Positions 35,265 through 44,582 of a DNA stretch of 64,000 bases are shown piece by piece. The number at the start of each line of letters is the position of its first letter. The first letter of the stretch is position 1. The position numbers and the translations under genes were made by a program. Under the pieces are notes generated by a model. The model ran no database searches. It saw only the letters and a program-made list of their open reading frames with translations, and was not told the DNA's origin. The stretch spans positions 3,534,001 to 3,598,000 of the forward strand of contig NZ_CP170448.1 in NCBI RefSeq assembly GCF_042466685.1. The letters are read 5' to 3'. The DNA is from Vreelandella sp042466685. GTDB lineage: Bacteria > Pseudomonadota > Gammaproteobacteria > Pseudomonadales > Halomonadaceae.

Positions 35265-36131
35265 ATGGCAGGCGCCAGCACTATATGGATTGCGCTCGCC
35301 GCTTTTTTCTGGGGAATTTCCGGAGGAATTGCGGGCATTCTATTAGACAGCGGTTGGGATCCGGCTGTCGTGTCATTTTATCGAGGGTTTGTAGGACTTC
35401 TCTTCGCGCTTGTTTGGCTACTGTTTCAGCGTCGGCATAGCGGGCTGAACAGCAGGCAGCTTTGGTTCTGGTCGGTGGTAGCGGGCCTTGGCGTGGCAGG
35501 CAACTTTACGTTCTATTTCCTGAGTATTGAGTATGGCAATGTGGCGGTCGCGGCCACCTTGATGTACTGCGCTCCTGTTTTTGTCTATCTCGTTTCATTT
35601 GCCTTGAAGCTTGAGCGCCCTACCACTGCCAAATGGCTTGCCATTGCGCTAGTGATGGTGGGTGTGGTGTTGCTAACCAAGCTGTATGCCATTGGCGCTA
35701 GCGACCTCTCGCTGATGGGCGTGGCTGCGGGTCTGCTTGCCGGGCTCTCCTATGCCGTTTTCATTTTTGGTTTTAAATACGCGGCACCCCATGGTACTCC
35801 CCAGGCAATACTTTCGGTTGCCTTTACCGTACTGGCCATCACCCTGCTGCTACCAACGGATATTAATCAGGCGGTCAGCGTCATCAGCGCACCTGAACTA
35901 CCACTGTTTGTAGCGCTGGGCATTCTTGGCGCTGGGCTATCTTTTTTGCTGTACGTGGTAGGTATCAAGCATGCGGCACCTGCATTAGCCTCCATGGTGG
36001 CCATGGTGGAGCCGGTCACCGCCACGCTGTTTGGGGTCGCAGTGTTAAGCGAGAGCCTGGGTATTATTCAAATGGTCGGCATGGGGATCATATTAATAAC
36101 CGTCACCGCGTTGAGCATTTCCTCCCGCTAA
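35265..36131 (+). CDS. EamA/DMT family transporter
   Basis: A 288-residue membrane protein with ten predicted helices arranged as two EamA repeats (about 5-135 and 145-285). Typical motifs are AAFFWGISGGIAG at the first helix, YGNVAVAATLMYCAPVFVYL closing the first repeat, and ALASMVAMVEPVTATLFGVAVLSESL in the second. Members export metabolites or amino acids. A GAAAGG site lies close before the ATG. It converges on the asparaginase gene with only 5 bp between stops. Confidence 0.88.
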   Translation: MAGASTIWIALAAFFWGISGGIAGILLDSGWDPAVVSFYRGFVGLLFALVWLLFQRRHSGLNSRQLWFWSVVAGLGVAGNFTFYFLSIEYGNVAVAATLMYCAPVFVYLVSFALKLERPTTAKWLAIALVMVGVVLLTKLYAIGASDLSLMGVAAGLLAGLSYAVFIFGFKYAAPHGTPQAILSVAFTVLAITLLLPTDINQAVSVISAPELPLFVALGILGAGLSFLLYVVGIKHAAPALASMVAMVEPVTATLFGVAVLSESLGIIQMVGMGIILITVTALSISSR

Positions 36132-36136
36132 TGGGC

Positions 36137-37150
36137 TTAATGGCTACACTCACCGCGCATGGACGCACTCAATGCCTTGCGCAGCGCTGGCCCTACGAGC
36201 CCTTGCCCAATTAACACGGTGAGCTTCGCGATGGCGGCTTCCAGGGTGATATCGCTGCCGGCAATCACGCCCGCTTGATTAAGCGCGGCACCGGTGGCAT
36301 AAGCGCCCTGCACCACCTCGCCTTGGGCACACTGGGTCACATTAAGTAGCGCTACGCCTCGCTCATTGGCCGCCTTGAAGGCGTTAAGCAGCTCGCCTTC
36401 AAAGCTAAGCGGGTTGCCAACCCCGTAGCTATACAGCACCAGTCCTTTTAGCGTTTTATCCGCCAGCAGCGCCTTGGCACGGCGCAGCGACATCCCTGGG
36501 TGCAGCGGCAGTACCGCAACCGCCTCGTCGTCCACGTCAATAGGCGCAAAATTGGGTAGTCCGCTCAGCAGCGCCGAGGGCTGGGGAAAACTGATGCCAA
36601 TGCCCAGCTCGGCAAGCCAGGGGAAGTTGGGTGATTCGAAGGCATCTAAGCCTTGAGTGCGCACTTTGCGGGCCCGGTTACCGCGCAACAGCCGGTCATG
36701 AAACGCCAGGCTGACTTCGCAAGGTGTCGCGGGGTGAGCCGCAAGCTGCAGCGCGCTGACCACACTGTTCAGCGCATCGCTTCTTGGCTCACCCAATGGA
36801 ATTTGGGAGCCGGTGAAGATCACCGGCTTGTTCATCGCACCGAGCATAAACGAAAGCGCGGCGGCGCTGTACGCCATAGTATCGGTGCCGTGAAGCACGA
36901 CAAAGGCATCGTAAGCCTGCCAGTGCGTCTCCAATACTGCCACTAATCGATTCCAGGCCTCGGGCATTAACTCGGCGCTATCAATCAGCGGCTGCATCTC
37001 AATCACATCAAACGCTGGCAGCCGGTAAGGGTCACCCAGCGCCAGATGCGCCGCCAGGCGTTCGGCCAGCCCCGCGCAGGGTATATAACCTTGTGGCGAT
37101 GGCTGCATACCAATCGTCCCACCGGTATAGAGCATCAGTACGCGGGGCAT
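36137..37150 (-). CDS. Cytoplasmic (type I) L-asparaginase
   Basis: A 337-residue asparaginase hydrolysing asparagine to aspartate and ammonia. The two catalytic threonine motifs are present: MLYTGGTIGMQPS at the N-terminus and FVVLHGTDTMAYSAAALSFM around residue 90; SQIPLGEPRSDALNS follows. No signal peptide, so it belongs to the AnsA rather than the periplasmic AnsB group. It lies 38 bp downstream-strand of the AGCS symporter, suggesting joint use of amino acids. Confidence 0.93.
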   Translation of the reverse strand: MPRVLMLYTGGTIGMQPSPQGYIPCAGLAERLAAHLALGDPYRLPAFDVIEMQPLIDSAELMPEAWNRLVAVLETHWQAYDAFVVLHGTDTMAYSAAALSFMLGAMNKPVIFTGSQIPLGEPRSDALNSVVSALQLAAHPATPCEVSLAFHDRLLRGNRARKVRTQGLDAFESPNFPWLAELGIGISFPQPSALLSGLPNFAPIDVDDEAVAVLPLHPGMSLRRAKALLADKTLKGLVLYSYGVGNPLSFEGELLNAFKAANERGVALLNVTQCAQGEVVQGAYATGAALNQAGVIAGSDITLEAAIAKLTVLIGQGLVGPALRKALSASMRGECSH

Positions 37151-37188
37151 GGCGCTCCTCTCCTTATCAGTACAATCTAGGTAACTGC

Positions 37189-38652
37189 TTACTTCGCAGG
37201 CGCGCCTTCCAGGCGCTGTTTTAACGCTTCAGCCTCTTCGGGCTCGAGCTCCCAGGCTTTCGGATCCAGGTCGAGATCGGGATGCTGGTTGGCATCAAAA
37301 ATCGGCTGTTTGATGCCCTGCCGACGCTGCACATCGAAGTCTTTCAAAATGCGCAGGCCGCACTTGAACAGTAGAATCAGCGCGATCAGGTTGACCACCG
37401 CCAGCAGGCCCATGGTGACATCAGCAAAGCCAAACACGGTGCCCAAATCGGTCGTCGCCCCCCAGCAAACCAGCAGCACGATAGCCACGCGGAAAGCGTT
37501 AAACAGGTTCTGGTTGTCGCGGCTGAAGAAGTTAAGGCTGTTCTCGCCAAGGTAGTAGTTGTAGAGAATAGTACTGAAAGCGAATAGCAGCAGTGCCAAG
37601 CTGACAAAAGTACGCCCCCACTCGCCCACATGGTCGGCCAGTGCTGCCTGTGTCAGAGCGATGCCCTCAACGCCAGCACCCGCAGTGGGATCATAAGCAC
37701 CACTAAGCAGAATCAAAAACGCCGTGGCCGAACAGATAATCACGGTATCGATAAAGACTGAGAATGCCTGCACGATGCCTTGGTTGGCCGGGTGTGGCAC
37801 GTAGGCAACAGCAGCAACGTTGGGCGCACTGCCCAGCCCCGCTTCGTTAGAGAACAAACCCCGCTTTAAGCCCATCATAATCGCCGCGCCGATACCGCCA
37901 CCAATCAACGGCTCAAGGCCAAAGGCACTCTTCACAATCAGCGTAATCACACCAGGGATTTCGCTAATATTCATGGCGATAACCAGCAGCGCAATAGCGA
38001 TATAGCTCACCGCCATAAAGGGCACGAGAAACTCAGATATACGTGCAATACGCTTGATGCCGCCGAAAATAATCAGCCCGACCAGCATGGCAAGACCAAT
38101 GCCGCTATACAGCACCGGCACGCCGAAAGCATCGCCGAAAGAGGTGGCCACCGCATAGGATTGCAGCGCGGTAAAGGCAAAGCCGAAGGTCAACAGCAGC
38201 AGTACCGAGTAGAACGCAGCCAGCCAGCGCCACTGCTTACCCAGCCCTTTAACAATGTAATACGCAGGGCCGCCGCGATAGGTGCCGTCACCTTCGGCTT
38301 CTTTATAGGTCTGTGCCAGGGTGCACTCCAAAAAGCTGGTAGCCATACCCATTAAGCCCACCAACCACATCCAAAAAATCGCCCCTGGGCCGCCCAAGGT
38401 AATCGCAACCGCTACGCCGGCGATATTGCCGCCACCGACACGCCCGGCCACCGAAAGCACCAGCGCCTGGAACGAGCTTAAATGGCCGTGTTTATTACGC
38501 TTAAAGGCTTGGCCGGATCCGAGGATACGAAACATCTCACCGAAATAGCGAAACTGCACAAAGCGGGACGCAACGGTAAAACCGATGCCAACACCCACCA
38601 GCAGCACTAGCAGAACCTTCCCCCACAGGAGGTCATTGAGCATATCGAGCAT
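37189..38652 (-). CDS. Alanine/glycine:cation symporter (AGCS) family protein
   Basis: A 487-residue membrane transporter with about eleven segments. Family markers include GRVGGGNIAGVAVAITLGGPGA, FSNEAGLGSAPNVAA and GGPAYYIVKGLG. AGCS proteins import alanine or glycine with Na(+) or H(+). The ATG at 38652 follows GGAGAG at good spacing; the upstream ATG at 38751 adds 33 residues with no family match. It is probably transcribed with the downstream asparaginase gene. Confidence 0.92.
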   Translation of the reverse strand: MLDMLNDLLWGKVLLVLLVGVGIGFTVASRFVQFRYFGEMFRILGSGQAFKRNKHGHLSSFQALVLSVAGRVGGGNIAGVAVAITLGGPGAIFWMWLVGLMGMATSFLECTLAQTYKEAEGDGTYRGGPAYYIVKGLGKQWRWLAAFYSVLLLLTFGFAFTALQSYAVATSFGDAFGVPVLYSGIGLAMLVGLIIFGGIKRIARISEFLVPFMAVSYIAIALLVIAMNISEIPGVITLIVKSAFGLEPLIGGGIGAAIMMGLKRGLFSNEAGLGSAPNVAAVAYVPHPANQGIVQAFSVFIDTVIICSATAFLILLSGAYDPTAGAGVEGIALTQAALADHVGEWGRTFVSLALLLFAFSTILYNYYLGENSLNFFSRDNQNLFNAFRVAIVLLVCWGATTDLGTVFGFADVTMGLLAVVNLIALILLFKCGLRILKDFDVQRRQGIKQPIFDANQHPDLDLDPKAWELEPEEAEALKQRLEGAPAK

Positions 38653-38839
38653 GTGATTCTCTCCGCGTTTTTGTATTAGCGTTATGTTGGAATTCGCGTC
38701 GTTTTGAAGATTGCGCGTTTGGGATACGCGCCGCGGAGAACGTTTTACCAAGCGTGGGGGAGGATTAAATTTGGCGCAGCGTTGCAGTTGTATGCACCCA
38801 CTGCATCAGCCGGTGCGTCAGAGTGCATCAGGTGTACCG

Positions 38840-39055
38840 TCAGACCTTCTCGGCAATGCGATGGGCTAGCTTATGAATAAAGGGGCCGCTGATAAACGCG
38901 ATGATCCCAGCAGCAGGCCAAGCAAGGAGCCATGCATGCATCCAAATAGCCACAAAATCGGGATGAGCACCGATATTCACGTAAGTCACCCAGGCCGACA
39001 TCATCAGTGAGAGGGTGAACGACATCAGTAGCGCGAAAATAATTCTGTGTTTCAT
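38840..39055 (-). CDS. DUF2798 small membrane protein
   Basis: A 71-residue protein with two hydrophobic helices separated by a short loop; the sequence MSAWVTYVNIGAHPDFVAIW and WPAAGIIAFISGPFIHKLAH matches the DUF2798 family. Function is unknown. AGGACA precedes the ATG. It is divergent from a LysR-family gene, which may control it. Confidence 0.85.
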   Translation of the reverse strand: MKHRIIFALLMSFTLSLMMSAWVTYVNIGAHPDFVAIWMHAWLLAWPAAGIIAFISGPFIHKLAHRIAEKV

Positions 39056-39156
39056 GGGGTGTCCTTAAGAGCTTTATTTAACTGGGACAAGGCTATCAAA
39101 CACCCATTACGGTAATATATGCCAATATATAAGAAACCATTTTACAGAATTGCAAA

Positions 39157-40059
39157 ATGCGAAAGCCTTCTCTGGATGACCTGAACATCTTTATCGTGGC
39201 TGCCAATCAGCACAGCCTTACAGCGGCGGCGGCAAAACTAAAGATGACTATTGCTACCGTGTCGCGCCGTATTAGTGCACTGGAGGCCACGCTAGGCGTA
39301 GAGCTGCTCCATCGCTCCACCAAAGGGTTGACGTTAACGCCCCACGGTGAGTCCTATTATCGCGAGTGTGAAGAGCTAGTGCTCGCCCTTGATCAGCGTA
39401 TTTTGAATCTGGATCAGGCGCTGCATAGCCTAAGCGGGCCGTTGAAGATTATGGCACCCGTCAATCTGGGCAGCGGGCCGCTAGATGCGTTTTGGCGACA
39501 CTTTATACACCACTACCCTGACATTGCGCTGACGATCGAACTCGATAACAACGTAGTCGATATTCGCGACCATCAGGCGGATATTGCCCTTCGCTCCGGG
39601 CCACAAAAAGATTCGACGCTGATCCAAAAATACCTGGGCTATATAGAGCCGATTTTAGTAGCTTCACCGACGATGAAGCACTCTCTTCCCCATACGGTTG
39701 AAGAATTGCAGGCGTGCCCCAGCGTGGCAGCCAAAATGTTTAGCGAGTGGCAGCTGTTCCACCAGGCGGGCAGCCAGCACGCTTGCCATAAGAGCCACTT
39801 TCATATCAGTAACGATATGAATATTGTGCTAAACCTCACTAAATCGGGCGCAGGCGTCGCCTTAATGCCCGCCAGTATGGTCGCGAATAGCTTACAAACG
39901 GGAGAGTTAATACGGATACTTCCTGAATGGCAGGGGCGCCACCGAGAGATCTTCTTGGTATGGCCCTACCGGCGTAGCCTTTCAGCGCGGGCCAAGCTGT
40001 TTCGCAGCGAGTTAACCGAATTCCTCAGCCGCCAATCCTGGTTCCACTCTGCTGATTAG
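39157..40059 (+). CDS. LysR family transcriptional regulator
   Basis: A 300-residue LTTR with an N-terminal helix-turn-helix (IFIVAANQHSLTAAAAKLKM, about 10-30; ISALEATLGVELLHRSTKGL) and a C-terminal substrate-binding domain (about 90-290). The domain order and ADIALRSGPQKDSTLI place it near the CrgA/DsdC-like group. It is divergent from the DUF2798 gene with 101 bp between starts; an AT-rich TATATGCCAATATATAAG lies there. The inducer is unknown. Confidence 0.9.
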   Translation: MRKPSLDDLNIFIVAANQHSLTAAAAKLKMTIATVSRRISALEATLGVELLHRSTKGLTLTPHGESYYRECEELVLALDQRILNLDQALHSLSGPLKIMAPVNLGSGPLDAFWRHFIHHYPDIALTIELDNNVVDIRDHQADIALRSGPQKDSTLIQKYLGYIEPILVASPTMKHSLPHTVEELQACPSVAAKMFSEWQLFHQAGSQHACHKSHFHISNDMNIVLNLTKSGAGVALMPASMVANSLQTGELIRILPEWQGRHREIFLVWPYRRSLSARAKLFRSELTEFLSRQSWFHSAD

Positions 40060-40091
40060 ACCGTCTGTTCGAAGCAACCAAACAGAGCAAG

Positions 40092-40119
40092 CTCTGCTAG
40101 CGCCGTCACGCCAGCAGAG
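40092..40119. terminator. Hairpin between convergent lysR and osmC-ycaO
   Basis: CTCTGCT pairs with AGCAGAG, followed after one mismatch by GCG/CGC, around a six-base loop. No T-run follows on either strand, so its role as terminator is uncertain. Confidence 0.45.
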
Positions 40120-40144
40120 ATCTATCGCCGCGTTTGGATAATGC

Positions 40145-42328
40145 TTAAATGCCCGCTTTAGCCGCCCGTGCCGCGTGAAGCTTCTTATAGCTTTCGATCA
40201 AGCGCTGATGGCGCTCCAGGCCTTCTAGCTGCATGTTAGTGGGCGTTAGGCCATGGAAGCGCACTTCTCCACTCACCGAGCCAACTACAGCCGCCATGGT
40301 CGCTTCACCGAACATGCGCTGGAAGTTGTGCAGGTAGTCTTCGAGCGCCAGTTCATCATCCAGCACTATTTCCAGAACCGCATTCACTGCCTGATAGAAC
40401 AGGCCGCGCTCGACGGTGTTGTCGTTGTACTGCAGGAACATCTGCACGCAGTCCAGCGCCTCTTCATGGCGCTGGAGCGCCAGATAGACCAGTAGCTTCA
40501 GTTCCAGAATGGTTAGCTGGCCCCACTCGGTGTTCTCGTCGAACTCGATACCAATCAAGGTGATGATATCGGCGTGGTCATCCATCTGACTCTCTTCCAG
40601 CCGCTCGACCAGATCAGTGAGTTGATCGTCATCCAGGCGGTGCAGATTGAGAATATCTTCGCGGTAATCCAGTGCCTTGTTGGTGTTATCCCAGATCAAA
40701 TCCTCGATCGGATACACCTCGGAGTAGCCCGGCACCAGAATGCGGCATACCGGCGCGCCCAGGTCTTCGTGTACCGCCATATACACTTCGGCACCCAACT
40801 CTTCAAAGATACCAAACAGCGTCTCGGCTTCTTCCTCGTTGCTGCCGGAGAAGTCCCACTCGCTGAATTCAAAGTCAGGTTTAGCGCTAAAGAAACGCCA
40901 GGAAACCACGCCTACCGAGTCGATAAAGTGTTCAACAAAGTTATTGGGCTCGGCCACGGTTTGCGAGTTAAAAGTCGGCAGCGGTAGATCGTTCAAGCCC
41001 TCGAAGCTGCGGCCCTGGAGCAACTCGGTAAGGCTGCGCTCCAGCGCCACTTCAAAGCTTGGGTGGGCGCCAAAGGAGGCAAACACGCCGCCAGTGCGCG
41101 GGTTCATCAGCGTGACGCACATCACCGGGAACTGCCCACCCATGGAGGCATCTTTGACCAGCACCGGAAAGCCCTGGGCTTCCAAAGCGTTGATGCCCTC
41201 GACAATGCTGGGGTACTTCGCCAGCACCTCCTGAGGCACATCCGGCAGGGCCAACTCCTGCTCAAGAATTTCGCGCTTGACCGCCCGCTCGAAAATTTCC
41301 GAGAGGCACTGTACCTGAGCTTCCACCAGCGTATTGCCCGCACTCATACCGTTACTGAGGAACAGGTTTTCGATCAGGTTGGAGGGGAAGTAGATCGTTT
41401 CACCATCCGACTGGCGCACAAAAGGCAGCGAAACAATGCCCCGGTCTTCACGACCCGAGTTGGTATCGATCAGGTTTGAGCCGCACAGCTCGCCTTCCGG
41501 GTTGTAGATCGACAGGCAGTGCTCATCGAGAATCTCCGCCGGCAGTTCGTCGTTCGGGCCCGGTTTGAACCACTTCTCATTGGGGTAGTGAACGAATTCG
41601 CTACCCGCAATCTCTTCACCAAAGAACTGATCGTTGTAGAAAAAGTTGCAGCTCAGGCGCTCGATAAATTCGCCCAATGCCGAGCACAGCGCGCTCTCTT
41701 TGGTGGCGCCTTTGCCGTTGGTAAAGCACATGGGGGCAGCCGCATCGCGGATATGCAGCGACCAGACATGGGGCACGATATTGCGCCAAGAAGCGATCTC
41801 GATCTTCATGCCCAGGTCGGCAAGGATCGCACTCATATTGGCGATGGTCTGCTCCAGCGGCAGGTCTTTGCCCTCAATGTAGGTACTGCCGCCTTCCGGC
41901 GCGCCCATCAGCAGCGCCTGGGCGTCTTCGTCTATGTTCTCGACCACTTCGATCTGAAACTCAGGGCCGGTCTGGACGACTTTCTTCACCGTGCAACGAT
42001 CAATGGAGCGCAGCATGCCCTCGCGATCTTTTTCAGAGATGTCATCCGGCAGCTCGACCTGGATTTTAAAAATCTGCTTGTAGCGGTTTTCCGGGTCAAC
42101 GATGTTGTTTTGCGACAGGCGGATGTTCTCGGTGGGAATATTGCGCGCGTTGCAGTACACCTTGACGAAGTAGGCGGCGCACATGGCCGATGAGGCCAGA
42201 AAGTAGTCAAACGGCCCGGGCGCCGAGCCGTCGCCCTTATAGCGAATCGGCTGGTCGGAGATGACCGTAAAATCATCGAACTTAGCCTCCAGGCGGAGGT
42301 TGTCGAGATAGTTAACTTTGATTTCCAT
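40145..42328 (-). CDS. OsmC-YcaO fusion protein
   Basis: A 727-residue protein joining an OsmC-like domain (about 1-140, with FDYFLASSAMCAAYFVKVYCNAR holding the redox Cys) to a full-length YcaO protein (about 155-725). The YcaO part follows E. coli YcaO closely: WSLHIRDAAAPMCFTNGKGATK, SALGEFIERLSCNFF, LSEIFERAVKREILE and FASFGAHPSFEVALERSLTELLQGR carry the ATP/Mg-binding residues. E. coli YcaO assists beta-methylthiolation of ribosomal protein S12 by RimO; other YcaO enzymes make azolines and thioamides. A C-terminal TPR-like region (about 600-727) follows. No RiPP precursor or rimO is adjacent. Confidence 0.92.
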   Translation of the reverse strand: MEIKVNYLDNLRLEAKFDDFTVISDQPIRYKGDGSAPGPFDYFLASSAMCAAYFVKVYCNARNIPTENIRLSQNNIVDPENRYKQIFKIQVELPDDISEKDREGMLRSIDRCTVKKVVQTGPEFQIEVVENIDEDAQALLMGAPEGGSTYIEGKDLPLEQTIANMSAILADLGMKIEIASWRNIVPHVWSLHIRDAAAPMCFTNGKGATKESALCSALGEFIERLSCNFFYNDQFFGEEIAGSEFVHYPNEKWFKPGPNDELPAEILDEHCLSIYNPEGELCGSNLIDTNSGREDRGIVSLPFVRQSDGETIYFPSNLIENLFLSNGMSAGNTLVEAQVQCLSEIFERAVKREILEQELALPDVPQEVLAKYPSIVEGINALEAQGFPVLVKDASMGGQFPVMCVTLMNPRTGGVFASFGAHPSFEVALERSLTELLQGRSFEGLNDLPLPTFNSQTVAEPNNFVEHFIDSVGVVSWRFFSAKPDFEFSEWDFSGSNEEEAETLFGIFEELGAEVYMAVHEDLGAPVCRILVPGYSEVYPIEDLIWDNTNKALDYREDILNLHRLDDDQLTDLVERLEESQMDDHADIITLIGIEFDENTEWGQLTILELKLLVYLALQRHEEALDCVQMFLQYNDNTVERGLFYQAVNAVLEIVLDDELALEDYLHNFQRMFGEATMAAVVGSVSGEVRFHGLTPTNMQLEGLERHQRLIESYKKLHAARAAKAGI

Positions 42329-42518
42329 GAGCGGGCGTCCGGGGTAATGAGTGTGCCTGAGCTGTTAAATGCATAAGCCGGTAGGCGAATGGCAGCCATT
42401 ATCCAGTTTTTCACCCGCTTCGTCTTGGGCCATCGCCCAAATCATCTACCACTCGTCGTGCGAAAACGACAGTGCTTGTTACAGCAGCTCTCTGTGATCT
42501 GTTCAGGAGAGGAAGGAA

Positions 42519-43160
42519 TTACTGCGCTTGCATCATACGCTCTGCCTCAGCTTCGCTGACCCCGAGCATCAGTAAAATCTGCCGTTGTGTGGCTATCAAC
42601 ACCTGCTTGCGCTCCACTTCCCCCGGCAGACTTTTGGCAATGGCGACGGCTCCTACCAGGGAGGCCAATATAACCCGGGATTTATCAGCAATCGCGTTGC
42701 GGTCAGTGGCAAAAGGGAGTTGCTTCAGCTTACTCAGCGCTATCAACCGGGTTTCAAGCATCTTTTTCATACTCATATAAGAAGCTTCAAACAGGGTGCG
42801 GATTTCTGCTTTTTCACTGCCTATTTCGTTGAACAGTACCGCTTCTGGCCCCGGTTTATGCTTAGCTTCCAACTCTTGAAGATTGCAGTAGTTGGCGACT
42901 AATTCGGTTAAATGCTGTAACGAAAGCGGCCCTTTTACCAGCCTAGCCGCCCGACTGTTATCAATGGTCAGGCGAACAGACTCATGGTAAAGCGCCTCTT
43001 TTGAAGCGAAATGGGCATAAAAGGCGCCGTGGGTCATCTTTGCTAGCTTCATGATCTGGCCAATCGACACCTTTTGAAACCCATTGCGACTAAATAGCTC
43101 TGTCGCCGAAGCCAAAATGCGCTCTTTGGTTTTCGATTTATGGCTTTTGGGGTAAGGCAT
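42519..43160 (-). CDS. TetR/AcrR family regulator
   Basis: A 213-residue repressor with an N-terminal TetR helix-turn-helix (RILASATELFSRNGFQKVSIGQIMKLAKMTHGAFYAHF, about 13-50). The C-terminal ligand domain is alpha-helical and of YcdC/TetR_C type. The ATG at 43160 has GAGGTGG just before it; an upstream start at 43202 adds 14 weakly supported residues. It is divergent from fabF with about 90 bp between starts, so it most likely represses fabF and itself in response to an acyl or lipid-like ligand. Confidence 0.88.
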   Translation of the reverse strand: MPYPKSHKSKTKERILASATELFSRNGFQKVSIGQIMKLAKMTHGAFYAHFASKEALYHESVRLTIDNSRAARLVKGPLSLQHLTELVANYCNLQELEAKHKPGPEAVLFNEIGSEKAEIRTLFEASYMSMKKMLETRLIALSKLKQLPFATDRNAIADKSRVILASLVGAVAIAKSLPGEVERKQVLIATQRQILLMLGVSEAEAERMMQAQ

Positions 43161-43249
43161 ATCCACCTCGTCGTGCGTCACGCTAAATATTATCTTGATC
43201 ATATACTGCCCATTGCTAGGGTGACCATATCAATAAATTAGGAGTCACT

Positions 43250-44521
43250 ATGCACTCACCTATCGTGATTACCGGCATGGGCATGGTCAGCCCGCTCGGC
43301 AACAGCGTCAATATAAGTTGGCAGCGACTGGTTAACAGCCAGTCTGGCATCAGCACCATTGACCGCTTTGACACCAGCAATATCCCGATCAAAATTGCCG
43401 GGGTGGTGCCTAGCATTAACCAAGACCCCAGCGGCGGTATTGACCTGAATGAAATAGCCGACCCCAAAGAGCAGCGCAAAATGGATCTGTTCAGCCTTTA
43501 TGCGTTAGCGGCAGCCCAAGAGGCGCTATCACAAGCCAACTGGTTCCCCGCTGAGCAGGCACAAAAACGCCGAACGGCCACCATTATCGGTTCTGGCATT
43601 GGCGGCTTCCCGACCATTACCCAAGCCCAAAGGACACTTGCTGAACGCGGCTATCGCAAACTCTCTCCCTTCACGGTGCCCGCCTTTCTAGCCAATTTAG
43701 CGGCTGGCAATCTCTCCATTCGTTATGGCTTTCAAGGCCCACTGGGTTGCCCGGTAACGGCTTGCGCAGCGGGTCTACAGGCCATTGGTGACGGCATGCG
43801 CATCATCCGCAACGGAGAAGCCGATGTTGCCGTCGTAGGCGGCGCTGAGGCGTGCATTGACCCTCTTTCGCTCGCCAGCTTTAACGCCTTAAAGGCCGTA
43901 TCCACAGAAGCAGACAATCCGGGGCGGGCATCAAGGCCCTTTGATAAAGCCCGGAACGGTTTCGTGATGGGAGAAGGCGCTGGCGTTATGGTGATCGAAA
44001 CCCTTGACCATGCCCTTGCGCGGGGTGCAACGCCGCTAGCACTAATCAGCGGCTACGGTACCAGCGCGGATGCCTACCACCTGACGGCAGGCCCAAAAGA
44101 TGGGGCTGGCGCCGCAGCAGCGATTCAAGCAGCGCTAGGGATGGCGAACCTATCTACTGATGCCATTGACCATATCAATGCCCACGCCACCTCTACGCCC
44201 GTTGGCGACCGAGCTGAAATTGCTTCATTGCGCAATGTATTTGGTGAGCGCTTGCCCGCTATCCCGATTTCGGCAACGAAAGCCGCCACAGGCCACCTAT
44301 TAGGTGCAGCGGGGGGCATAGAGAGTATTTTTTCTGTCTTGGCCGTCAATACGCAGCAACTGCCACCCACCATCAATCTTGAGCAGTGCGATGACGATAT
44401 GCAGGATTTGACCTTCGTCACGGCGACTGGTCAGAAGCACTCCACCCAGCATGTATTGTGCAATGGATTCGGTTTTGGTGGCGTCAATGCAGCGCTTATC
44501 GTCAGCAGTATGGAGCGTTAA
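43250..44521 (+). CDS. Beta-ketoacyl-ACP synthase II-type enzyme
   Basis: A 423-residue KAS I/II thiolase-fold condensing enzyme. The catalytic triad is complete: Cys in PVTACAAGLQAIGDG, His in INAHATSTPVGDRAE and His in KAATGHLLGAAGGIES; GFGFGGVNAALIV closes the family pattern. It elongates acyl-ACP with malonyl-ACP in fatty acid synthesis. It is not in a fab cluster with acpP or fabG, but alone opposite a TetR gene, so it is likely a second, conditionally expressed fabF. AGGAGTCACT precedes the start. Confidence 0.92.
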   Translation: MHSPIVITGMGMVSPLGNSVNISWQRLVNSQSGISTIDRFDTSNIPIKIAGVVPSINQDPSGGIDLNEIADPKEQRKMDLFSLYALAAAQEALSQANWFPAEQAQKRRTATIIGSGIGGFPTITQAQRTLAERGYRKLSPFTVPAFLANLAAGNLSIRYGFQGPLGCPVTACAAGLQAIGDGMRIIRNGEADVAVVGGAEACIDPLSLASFNALKAVSTEADNPGRASRPFDKARNGFVMGEGAGVMVIETLDHALARGATPLALISGYGTSADAYHLTAGPKDGAGAAAAIQAALGMANLSTDAIDHINAHATSTPVGDRAEIASLRNVFGERLPAIPISATKAATGHLLGAAGGIESIFSVLAVNTQQLPPTINLEQCDDDMQDLTFVTATGQKHSTQHVLCNGFGFGGVNAALIVSSMER

Positions 44522-44536
44522 AGGCGAAAGTAGATG

Positions 44537-44571
44537 AACCGATCTGCTGTCAGGCCATGATCGGTTTTTTT
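44537..44571 (+). terminator. Intrinsic terminator of the fabF-like gene
   Basis: AACCGATC (44537-44544) pairs with GATCGGTT (44559-44566), followed by a run of Ts (TTTTTTTAAA), 16 bp after the stop. Confidence 0.88.
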
Positions 44572-44582
44572 AAATCCTATTA

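Noticed and set aside
41519..42193. 224-codon frame antisense to osmC-ycaO
   Set aside because: Shadow frame; the other strand matches OsmC and YcaO throughout.
42425..42440. TTGGGC-CATC-GCCCAA hairpin as a terminator for the TetR gene
   Set aside because: A 6-bp stem without a T-run, about 80 bp past the stop; too weak to call.
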